Assembly (NCBI GenBank): GCA_900556055.1
Contig: USNJ01000124.1
Coordinates: 1 to 6,092, forward strand
Source: an uncultured Ruminococcus sp.
GTDB lineage: Bacteria; Bacillota; Clostridia; Oscillospirales; Ruminococcaceae
Direction of reading: 5' to 3'
DNA: 6,092 bases
The translations under genes and the position numbers were made by a program. The notes under the pieces are model-generated. The model searched no databases and was not told where the DNA came from. It was given only the letters and a program-made list of their open reading frames with translations. This document shows positions 1 through 6,088 of this stretch, piece by piece (within the stretch, counting starts at the first letter, position 1; every line of letters begins with the position of its first letter).

Positions 1-639
1 GAAAACGGCTGGTTCACCGCCGCTGACGGCACTGCCGATGCTGAATATGAGATCGCCGGGGATTTCACTCAGAATGAGAAAAAGCATTACACTTTTGCAA
101 ACACAAAGCCCGATATCGACTGGTGTTTTCTCCGTCATCCGTCTGCGGAAAATTATTCAACCGGAAATGAGAAATTTATTCTCCATGGAACGGACATCAC
201 TCTTGATGATGTGGATTCGCCTACATTCATCGGAATTCGTCAGCGTGATTTTGATATGGATATGTCCGCTGATGTTTCCATTGATAACGGCGAGGGCGGA
301 ATTACCGTTTACATGGACGAGAACGAGCATTATGACATCGCCGTGAGAAAGACTGCGGACGGTCACGAGGCTGTGCTGAAGCTGAATATCGGCGGCATAA
401 AGCACGTTCAGAACGCAGTTTCCATATCCTCGGGAAATGCAAAGCTTATCGTGAGATCCGACAGTATGTTCTACAATTTCTATGTTTCGGACGGCGGCAG
501 GGAGATACACCTCGGCTGCGGACAGGCAAAGTACCTTTCAAGCGAGGTCGCAGGCGGATTTACGGGCGTTGTTCTCGGACTTTATGCAGTCGGAAACAAC
601 ACTGCGGAATTCAGCGGACTTGACATCATCTACAAATAA
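1..639 (+). CDS. GH43 family beta-xylosidase/arabinofuranosidase-type glycoside hydrolase, C-terminal part (5' end outside window)
   Basis: Frame 1 is open from the first base to TAA at 637-639, giving 212 codons; the start lies upstream of the window. The fragment matches my recollection of the C-terminal beta-sandwich (concanavalin A-like, GH43_C2/PF17851) found after the five-bladed propeller in GH43 beta-xylosidases. Seen landmarks are DWCFLRHP (fragment residues 40-47), LDDVDSPTFIGIRQ (68-81), the GGITVYMDENEHYDIAV stretch (about 97-113) and YLSSEVAGGFTGV near the end. In the family this domain closes over the propeller active site and shapes the substrate pocket; the enzymes release xylose or arabinose from xylo-oligosaccharides or arabinoxylan. 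The catalytic acids are in the missing propeller, so activity and exact substrate cannot be read here. No signal peptide or sorting motif is visible in this part. Transcription ends at the hairpin just downstream. Confidence is high for the family, moderate for substrate. Confidence 0.85.
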   Translation, partial: ENGWFTAADGTADAEYEIAGDFTQNEKKHYTFANTKPDIDWCFLRHPSAENYSTGNEKFILHGTDITLDDVDSPTFIGIRQRDFDMDMSADVSIDNGEGGITVYMDENEHYDIAVRKTADGHEAVLKLNIGGIKHVQNAVSISSGNAKLIVRSDSMFYNFYVSDGGREIHLGCGQAKYLSSEVAGGFTGVVLGLYAVGNNTAEFSGLDIIYK

Positions 640-643
640 TAAC

Positions 644-684
644 AGCCCGTGCATCGGTCAGAACGATCGGCGCACGGGCTTTTT
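644..684 (+). terminator. Rho-independent terminator of the GH43 gene
   Basis: A perfect 9-bp stem AGCCCGTGC (644-652) / GCACGGGCT (672-680) encloses a 19-base loop, in which a short TCG/CGA pairing (654-656 with 664-666) may add structure. Five T residues follow (680-684). It starts five bases after the GH43 stop. On the opposite strand the same hairpin lies 12 bases after the araC stop, but is followed only by a mixed T-rich run, so it may be a weaker terminator for the convergent gene too. Confidence 0.88.
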
Positions 685-692
685 CATATTTA

Positions 693-1508
693 TCAGTATT
701 TGCGTCCCCTGTATTCAATGGGCGGGACACCTGCGTATTTCTTGAAAACAACGGAGAAATATGAGCTGTCGGGGAAGCCGACTGCTGCGGCTATCTCGCT
801 GACGGGCCTGCTTGAAAATGCCAGCATTTCCTCGGCGTGCTTTATTCTCACTTTTGCGAGATATTCCATCGGACGCATTGCGAAATTCTTCTTGAAGAGG
901 CGGCAGAGATGCTGCTCGGTTATCCCCGCAATGTCCGAAAGCTCGGAAAGCTTTATCTGATTCTGATAATTTTCCTCGATATAGCGCAGCACATCTGCAA
1001 GGGCGGCGGTCGATGTCGCAGTGAACTCGGACTGCCTGTTTTCGGCGATCTTGCGGTATTCGATAAGTATCTCGTAAAGGCTTGCGGAGGCATAGTGATT
1101 GCCGTAGATCTTGTCGCTGATTATCGTGTAATATGCCTTGCTCATTATGCTGTGGAGCTTTTCCGCACCCGTATTGTATATGGCGAATTTGTTGAGATCC
1201 CACTCATCGAGGAGCGGCTCGGCATCTCTTCCGCTGAAGCACATCCAGTTTATTATCCACGATTCGGAAAGCGGACGGTAGGAATGCGGGCATTTTTTCG
1301 GGATATAAAACACTGTTTCGGGGGACAGACGGTATGTTTCGCCGTTCACGGTTATCTCGCCTTCGCCCCGCCTGGTCACGAAAAACTGCGGATGATCGTA
1401 TCCTTCGGGACGGTCAACAGGCATCTGCCAGCACTCGACGCCTATGCCGACTATGTAAAACGGCAGTTTCTTTTCATCGCCCAGAATCGGGAAGATCTGC
1501 TTGTACAT
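693..1508 (-). CDS. AraC-family transcriptional regulator with cupin-like sensing domain
   Basis: A 271-residue protein of typical length for a two-domain AraC/XylS regulator. The N-terminal half (about 15-95) looks like an AraC-type cupin: HPQFFVTRRGEGEITVNG (39-56) followed by an FYIPKKCPHSY strand pair (67-77), the usual shape of a small-sugar pocket. The C-terminal part (about 168-268) is the double helix-turn-helix DNA-binding domain: HTH1 around LSELSDIAGITEQHLCRLFK (187-206), linker helix around YLAKVRIKHAEEML (216-229), and HTH2 with the family signature VSEIAAAVGFPDSSYFSVVFKK (236-257). It is cytoplasmic, with no membrane segment. The start is ATG 1508-1506, because an in-frame TGA sits directly before it; the purine-rich GAGGAGAGG tract is unusually far upstream. 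It converges on a GH43 gene and diverges from rnz, so control of a nearby hemicellulose-use gene set is plausible but inferred. Ligand and targets are unknown. Confidence 0.93.
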   Translation of the reverse strand: MYKQIFPILGDEKKLPFYIVGIGVECWQMPVDRPEGYDHPQFFVTRRGEGEITVNGETYRLSPETVFYIPKKCPHSYRPLSESWIINWMCFSGRDAEPLLDEWDLNKFAIYNTGAEKLHSIMSKAYYTIISDKIYGNHYASASLYEILIEYRKIAENRQSEFTATSTAALADVLRYIEENYQNQIKLSELSDIAGITEQHLCRLFKKNFAMRPMEYLAKVRIKHAEEMLAFSSRPVSEIAAAVGFPDSSYFSVVFKKYAGVPPIEYRGRKY

Positions 1509-1520
1509 TCAATGACCATT

Positions 1521-1529
1521 CCTCTCCTC
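1521..1529 (-). promoter_or_regulatory. Shine-Dalgarno tract of araC, at long spacing
   Basis: On the minus strand GAGGAGAGG occupies 1529-1521. The distance to the araC ATG (1508) is 15 bases from AGGAG or 12 from the second GAGG, longer than usual. An out-of-frame ATG at 1519 lies only 4 bases after AGGAG. The tract is clear, but which start it serves best is uncertain. Confidence 0.6.
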
Positions 1530-1543
1530 ATAGTATCATACCT

Positions 1544-1572
1544 ATTATAACACATTTTATTTTTTTCGTCAA
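1544..1572 (-). promoter_or_regulatory. Sigma-A-type promoter of araC
   Basis: Read on the minus strand, TTGACG (1572-1567) is followed by a 17-base spacer and a perfect TATAAT (1549-1544), preceded by TGT to make an extended -10 (TGNTATAAT). The expected transcription start is near 1537, leaving a leader of about 30 bases before the araC ATG. The match is nearly consensus, so basal transcription should be strong unless a regulator acts on it. Confidence 0.82.
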
Positions 1573-1608
1573 TCATCTAAGCAGCATTATCCGTCATATT
1601 TTTCGTCA
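1562..1608. promoter_or_regulatory. Possible operator: repeated TTTTTCGTCA motif between the divergent promoters
   Basis: The 10-mer TTTTTCGTCA occurs at 1562-1571 and again at 1599-1608, start to start 37 bases apart; the core CGTCA also appears at 1592-1596. The first copy overlaps the -35 box of the araC promoter; the second lies 19 bases upstream of the rnz -35 box. AraC-family proteins commonly bind paired direct repeats near their own divergent promoters, so this could be a binding site. The T-rich composition makes chance a real alternative. Confidence 0.25.
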
Positions 1609-1626
1609 CTGCTTACAAAAATGCGA

Positions 1627-1655
1627 TTGACAGAAGGTGTTTTTTATGATATTAT
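1627..1655 (+). promoter_or_regulatory. Sigma-A-type promoter of the rnz-addB operon
   Basis: A perfect TTGACA (1627-1632), a 17-base spacer and TATTAT (1650-1655) preceded by TGA, giving an extended -10. The expected transcription start is near 1662, leaving a leader of about 60 bases before rnz. No second promoter is obvious in front of addB, so both genes probably share this one. Confidence 0.8.
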
Positions 1656-1676
1656 TAATAAAATGAAATTCGACAT

Positions 1677-1697
1677 GGGAAAATCTGAATTTTTCCC
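1677..1697 (+). promoter_or_regulatory. Leader hairpin upstream of rnz
   Basis: GGGAAAA (1677-1683) and TTTTCCC (1691-1697) form a perfect 7-bp stem with a 7-base loop, ending seven bases before the AGGAG of rnz (1705-1709). It lies within the predicted 5' leader, about 15 bases from the likely transcript start. It could stabilise the mRNA or affect ribosome access. It does not look like a terminator: the pairing T run is inside the stem and no T tract follows. It matches no riboswitch class I know. Confidence 0.45.
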
Positions 1698-1720
1698 GAC
1701 AGAAAGGAGCGATAATATCT

Positions 1721-2620
1721 ATGATAAATATCTGTCTTGCAGGCACGGGCGGAACTGTCCCGCTGAAAGACCGCTGGCTGACCTGTCTTTGGCTGGAGTA
1801 CAACGGGAGGGCGGCACTTGTTGACTGCGGCGAGGGAACGCAGATAGCTCTCGCCAAAAGCAGCTGCAAGCTTTCAAAGATTGACTCGATCTTTATAACC
1901 CATGTCCATGCGGACCATATAGCTGGCCTGCCGGGACTTCTGCTGACTATGGGCGGACACGGAAGAACCGAGCCTGTCACGATATATGCGCCGATCGGAA
2001 CACGCTATATAATCGGCAATTTGTGCAGTATATGCCCGTTTATACCGTTTCAGCTGTTCGTTAAGGAGCTTGACATAGACGGGATATCGAACGCTGAATG
2101 GAACGGCTTTGACATAGGCATATTACCGCTCAGGCACACGATGCCCTGCCTCGGATACAGCTTCTCGCTGAACCGCCTCCCCGTATTTTCTCCAGATAAG
2201 GCGGAGGCTCTGGGCATACCGAAGGAGCGGTGGAGCGAGGTACAGAGAAACGGCGAGATCGTCCTTGACGGGCGGACAATAACAAGAGATGAGGTGTCGG
2301 GCGAAAGCCGTGAGCCGATAAAAATAACCTATATGACCGACACGATGTATTTCGACGGAATGACCGATTTTGCGAAAAATTCCGACCTCCTTGTCTGCGA
2401 GGGAATGTACGGCTCGGAAAGCAAGGACGACAAGGCACGGGAAAAGGGACATATGCTGTTTTCGCAGTCTGCGCAGGTCGCAAGGGACTCGGGTTCAAGG
2501 GAGCTGTGGCTCACGCATTTCAGCCCGTCGCTGGACGATCCGAATGAATTTGCGGAGGAAGCGCAGAGGATATTCCCGAACACGGTGATACCGTCCGACG
2601 GAAGAAAATGCACCTTATAA
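1721..2620 (+). CDS. rnz: Ribonuclease Z (tRNA 3'-processing endonuclease), metallo-beta-lactamase fold
   Basis: A 299-residue protein, the usual length of short-form bacterial RNase Z, which cuts 3' trailers from tRNA precursors, mainly those without an encoded CCA. Seen features in order: N-terminal GTGGTVP (8-14); DCGEGTQ (35-41); the metal motif HVHADH (61-66, ligands H61, H63, D65, H66) followed by GLPG; PLRHTMPCLGYSF (136-148, ligand H139); TDT (206-208, ligand D207); KGHMLFSQSA (242-251, with H244 where the family has its HST-type histidine); and LTHFSP (264-269, ligand H266). All seven zinc ligands expected of the family are present. The segment around 150-200, corresponding to the tRNA-gripping exosite arm, lacks a clear Gly-Pro-rich motif, and the usual GDT reads TDT. 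ATG 1721 is supported by AGGAG at 1705-1709 (11-base spacing). It is the first gene of a two-gene unit with addB. A related MBL hydrolase with another RNA substrate cannot be fully excluded. Confidence 0.87.
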   Translation: MINICLAGTGGTVPLKDRWLTCLWLEYNGRAALVDCGEGTQIALAKSSCKLSKIDSIFITHVHADHIAGLPGLLLTMGGHGRTEPVTIYAPIGTRYIIGNLCSICPFIPFQLFVKELDIDGISNAEWNGFDIGILPLRHTMPCLGYSFSLNRLPVFSPDKAEALGIPKERWSEVQRNGEIVLDGRTITRDEVSGESREPIKITYMTDTMYFDGMTDFAKNSDLLVCEGMYGSESKDDKAREKGHMLFSQSAQVARDSGSRELWLTHFSPSLDDPNEFAEEAQRIFPNTVIPSDGRKCTL

Positions 2621-2624
2621 GGAG
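2619..2624 (+). promoter_or_regulatory. Ribosome binding site that places the addB start at CTG 2633
   Basis: AAGGAG (2619-2624) overlaps the last two bases of the rnz stop codon. It lies 8 bases before an in-frame CTG at 2633, but 20 bases before the first ATG at 2645, too far for normal initiation. The 11-mer AAGGAGCGATA here (2619-2629) is identical to the one in front of rnz (1704-1714). Confidence 0.72.
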
Positions 2625-2632
2625 CGATAGAT

Positions 2633-5600
2633 CTGAAACTTACAATGATAACAGGCGGTGCGGGAAGCGGAAAATCCACCCTTGCCGCCGAAAGGATAAA
2701 GGCTGCCGCAGAGGCAGGGAAGTCGGTTCTTGCCTGCATTCCCGAGCAGTTTTCTTTTGAATATGACCGCACGATGTACGGAAAACTCGGTGCGGCTTTG
2801 TACAATTCGATCGAAACGGCAGGCTTTCTGCGCATAGCGAACGATATCTTCATAAAATACGGCGGAAGCAGCGGAAAAAGCGCCGACGATCTCACAAAAA
2901 CAGTTCTCATGCACAGGACGATAATGCGGCTTTCGGCGGAAAAAGCGTTTGTCTGCTTTGGCCGTCAGGCAGGCACAAAAACATTCGCCGAAAGCTGTCT
3001 TAAAACGGTCAAGGAGTTCATGACCGCAGGAATATCCCCCGATATGATACTCGGCCTTTCGGGGAAGATCGGCGATTTCCCGAAGCTCAGCGACATCGCA
3101 CTTATCTATTCGGCATACACATCTGCGCTTGCGGAATGCGGTCTGAAGGACGGCGACAGCGATATTTTCCGTGCCGCAGAAGCTGCGGTGAAAAACAAAT
3201 GCTTTGCGGGAAGGCACATCTTCATCGACGAATTCAAGAGCTTCACGGGCGACCAGTACAAAATGATAGCCGCAATGCTGATGTCCGCCGAGAGCGTCAC
3301 AGTGGCGGTGTCGGCGGAGAAAAAGCCTGCGCAGAGGTTCGGTCTGTTCGACACGGCGAATGAAACCTATCTCCGCATAATGTCGATGGCGGAGGATATC
3401 GGCGTGCCTGCGGAAACTGTGCATCTTGACGGGACAAAGCGTTTCAGATATCCCGAAACAGCCTTTTTGTCCGAGAATATAATGCGTCCCAGACCTGCGA
3501 AATTCAGCGGGAAATGCGAAAAAGTGCGCCTTATATGCGGCGATAATGTCTATGACGAAGCGGATTTCACAGCCGCAGAGATACGCCGCCTGACCGCCCT
3601 CGGCGAATGCAGATACGGAGATATCGCCGTTGTTTCGAGAAATATGGAGAGCTGCCGCGCGGCACTTGAGGGTGCATTCGAGCGTTTCGGCATCGAGATG
3701 AGCGGAAGCGGAACTAAGTCGGCGGAGAACAGCCCCGAAGCGATATACTGCTGCTCGGCTCTGCGTCTGGCGGCGAAGAAAATACCGTCTGCGGAGGATG
3801 TTCTGCGTCTGCTGAAAACGGGTCTTGCGGGATTTTCGAGAGAGGAAGTTTCGGAGTTTGAAAATTATATTTATACTGTCGGTATAGACGGAAAAATGCT
3901 CACAGAGCCTTTCGTATATAAGGACGATATGACCGAGCTGTCCCCCGAGGAGCTTGAAGGCTTTGTACCCGAGATGATACGCACGGCTGTCATCACGCCG
4001 ATAGAGAGATTCCGTTCCCGTGCAGAGGGAAAAACAGCTGACGAGGTGTGCCTGCATTTCTCGGCATATCTGAAAGAAACAGGGCTTGCGGAGAATGTCG
4101 CACTTGTCATAAATGAGCTGTCAAACCCCGATGAAAAGGGCACTCTGCCGTCTGCGGACAAGCTTGCAAGGGCAAGGGAGCATAAGCAGACGCTTGAAAT
4201 GCTTGTGAAGTACATAACCGCAGTAAGACGTTCGGCGGGTGACACGGTGTTCCCGCTGCCCGAATTTTATGAGCTGTTTTCTGCGGGAACGTCAAAGCTC
4301 AGAACAGCATCTCCGCCGAGGACGCTTGACTGCGTAACGGTCGAGCCTGCGGAAACGGCAAGGCTTGCATCGCCGAAGGTAATATTTATACTCGGAGTAA
4401 ATGAGGGTGTGTTCCCGATGACTCCGAAGGCGGGCGGGCTTTTCTCCGCAGATGAGCGTGAACAGCTGGTCGGAGCGGGTCTTGGCCTGTCGGGCGGACT
4501 GAAGGAAAAGGCGGCGGAGGAGAAATTCATCGCCTACACAATGCTGTCGGCGGCATCGGAGCGTGTCTACATGAGCTGTGCGATGGCAGGGCCTGAGGGC
4601 GGCGCACTTTATCCGTCAAGACTTATGGGACAGGCTGAGAAAATGCTCGGCATATCCCCCGAAAACGTTTCGGAAATGCCGCTCAGCTTCTTCTCGTCAA
4701 CGAAAAAAGCGGCGTTCTACACCTATGCAAGGGCATTCGACAGGCGGGATACCGAGTCGGTCAGCATAAAGAGATTTCTCGAGGACGATCCCGAAACATC
4801 GCCCACGGTAAAGGCACTTGAAAGAGCGGCAAGGCATGATCCGCACAGGCTGAGCAGTACGGAGCTTGCGGATAAATTTTTCGGCGGACGGATATTCATG
4901 TCCCCGACAAGCTTTGAAACATTCAGCAAATGCCCGTTCGCATACTTCTGCAAATTCTGCATGATGATAAACGAGCGGAAGAAGATAACGCTTGAATACA
5001 GCGCAGGCGGATCGGCTGTACATTACTGCCTTTCCGAGCTGATGTCGGAGCACAGAAGTGATTTTGAGACCATGCCGCTTGATGAGATAGATGCCGAGCT
5101 GCGCAGATATCTCGCCGAATTCCGTGATAAAAAGCTGTTCGGCGTTTACGGAAAAACGATGCGCTTCAACGCAAATTATGACAGGATATTCGATACAGCG
5201 AGGGGAATAACGGTTCATCTTCAGCAGGAGAAACAGCAGTCAAAGTTCCGTCCTGCGGCGTTTGAACTGCGTATGAAATACACAAAAGCATTTGAGAAAA
5301 ACGGGTTCGGCGGACGGATAAGCTTCAGCGGGATCGTTGACCGTGCGGACACCTACGATAACGGCAGCAGAAAATACCTCAGAATAATCGACTATAAAAC
5401 GGGAAATAAGAAATTCACATTTGACGACAGCCTGAACGGGCTGAATATGCAGATGCTGTTTTATCTGTTTTTCCTGACCGACCCGCTTCAGGGGATGTTT
5501 CCCGAGTACGTGCCGGCAGGAGCGCTGTATCAGCCTGCGGGAGCGGTAAAACCGGGACTTGACAGGGAAAGCGGATCGGCGGATCGTCAGAAGCTGAAGA

Positions 5601-5950
5601 ACAGCTTTTACCGCATGAAGGGCTTTGTTATCGAAGATGACGACGTTATCGCAGCGATGGAAGAGCCTGAGAACGGGGTAGTCAGCGGAACGTATATCCC
5701 GATAAAAGCGAATAGATCGGGCGGATATTCAAAGAGCTGCATGAAATATCTTGCTGATGCCGATAAGATGCATGAGCTTCATGAGGAAACGGAGAGAACG
5801 CTTGTGAATGCGGCGGAGGAGCTGTATGAGGGCAATGTTGAAGCGTTTCCCCAGGAGGATATAAACGGCGGGGTATATTGTCAGTATTGTGCATTCAAAG
5901 CGGTCTGCGGAAACTTTCCGCCGAAGGAAACGAAGCCGTACAGGCACTGA
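2633..5950 (+). CDS. addB: AddB: helicase-like/nuclease subunit of the AddAB recombination complex, with iron-sulfur cluster
   Basis: AddB partners AddA to resect double-strand breaks and load RecA, pausing at Chi. From CTG 2633 the protein has 1105 residues and begins MKLTMITGGAGSGKST, a typical AddB N-terminus; from ATG 2645 it has 1101. Walker A is GGAGSGKS (8-15) and a Walker-B-like IDEF sits at 198-201. LGVNEGVFP (587-595) is a helicase-like motif. In the family this half is a degenerate UvrD-like fold used for Chi recognition rather than unwinding. The C-terminal third is a RecB-type nuclease: CPFAYF (from C767), H797, DRAD (903-906), DYKTG (D920, K922) and QMLFY (Q940, Y944), so the catalytic residues look intact. 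C1083-x2-C1086-x5-C1092 with C767 forms the known AddB 4Fe-4S staple. The 12-base gap after rnz and lack of a promoter indicate co-transcription. addA does not follow within the 142 bases visible. The stop is TGA 5948-5950. Confidence 0.95.
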   Translation: MKLTMITGGAGSGKSTLAAERIKAAAEAGKSVLACIPEQFSFEYDRTMYGKLGAALYNSIETAGFLRIANDIFIKYGGSSGKSADDLTKTVLMHRTIMRLSAEKAFVCFGRQAGTKTFAESCLKTVKEFMTAGISPDMILGLSGKIGDFPKLSDIALIYSAYTSALAECGLKDGDSDIFRAAEAAVKNKCFAGRHIFIDEFKSFTGDQYKMIAAMLMSAESVTVAVSAEKKPAQRFGLFDTANETYLRIMSMAEDIGVPAETVHLDGTKRFRYPETAFLSENIMRPRPAKFSGKCEKVRLICGDNVYDEADFTAAEIRRLTALGECRYGDIAVVSRNMESCRAALEGAFERFGIEMSGSGTKSAENSPEAIYCCSALRLAAKKIPSAEDVLRLLKTGLAGFSREEVSEFENYIYTVGIDGKMLTEPFVYKDDMTELSPEELEGFVPEMIRTAVITPIERFRSRAEGKTADEVCLHFSAYLKETGLAENVALVINELSNPDEKGTLPSADKLARAREHKQTLEMLVKYITAVRRSAGDTVFPLPEFYELFSAGTSKLRTASPPRTLDCVTVEPAETARLASPKVIFILGVNEGVFPMTPKAGGLFSADEREQLVGAGLGLSGGLKEKAAEEKFIAYTMLSAASERVYMSCAMAGPEGGALYPSRLMGQAEKMLGISPENVSEMPLSFFSSTKKAAFYTYARAFDRRDTESVSIKRFLEDDPETSPTVKALERAARHDPHRLSSTELADKFFGGRIFMSPTSFETFSKCPFAYFCKFCMMINERKKITLEYSAGGSAVHYCLSELMSEHRSDFETMPLDEIDAELRRYLAEFRDKKLFGVYGKTMRFNANYDRIFDTARGITVHLQQEKQQSKFRPAAFELRMKYTKAFEKNGFGGRISFSGIVDRADTYDNGSRKYLRIIDYKTGNKKFTFDDSLNGLNMQMLFYLFFLTDPLQGMFPEYVPAGALYQPAGAVKPGLDRESGSADRQKLKNSFYRMKGFVIEDDDVIAAMEEPENGVVSGTYIPIKANRSGGYSKSCMKYLADADKMHELHEETERTLVNAAEELYEGNVEAFPQEDINGGVYCQYCAFKAVCGNFPPKETKPYRH

Positions 5951-6019
5951 CAATCCGCACGATACATGAGGTCACACCTTACTTTGCATTTTCAAGCGCG
6001 CAGCACCCACAGCCTCGCA

Positions 6020-6088
6020 CCCAAACTAAAAAGCGTTGGGGTCCAGCCCTTTGGCTTTGGAAAGGGCTGGTCGCTCCCGCAGGAGCGA
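6020..6088. repeat. Cluster of three hairpins after addB, probable dispersed palindromic intergenic element
   Basis: Three inverted repeats lie in series: CCCAA/TTGGG (6020-6024 with 6036-6040, 11-base loop); a perfect 10-bp stem CCAGCCCTTT (6043-6052) / AAAGGGCTGG (6061-6070) with an 8-base loop; and a perfect 7-bp stem TCGCTCC (6071-6077) / GGAGCGA (6082-6088) with loop CGCA. The last two directly abut. No T tract follows before the window ends, so a standard terminator is not shown, though the structure could end or protect the addB transcript. From memory the TTGGGGTCC...CTGGTCGC arrangement resembles palindromic intergenic repeats common in clostridial genomes; this cannot be verified here. 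Confidence 0.6.

Noticed and set aside
837..1550. 237-codon open frame on the plus strand opposite araC
   Set aside because: It is the complement of the well-supported AraC gene and runs through that gene's promoter; no ribosome binding site or recognisable domain.
1621..1824. 67-codon plus-strand frame starting in the rnz promoter
   Set aside because: Its ATG lies upstream of the -35 box, so it would not be on the predicted transcript, and it overlaps rnz out of frame.
2615..4057. 480-codon open frame on the minus strand inside addB
   Set aside because: It is antisense to a clearly assigned AddB region with intact motifs; its translation is rich in Arg, His, Cys and Phe without recognisable domain order, as expected from the complement of a biased coding frame.
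4697..5218. 173-codon minus-strand frame inside the addB nuclease region
   Set aside because: Antisense shadow of conserved AddB nuclease motifs, with no ribosome binding site or domain.
6043..6070. Classic rho-independent terminator for addB
   Set aside because: The stem is strong, but it is followed by TCGCTCC and another hairpin rather than a T tract; on the minus strand the nearest T run is about 10 bases from the stem. Termination remains possible but is not shown.
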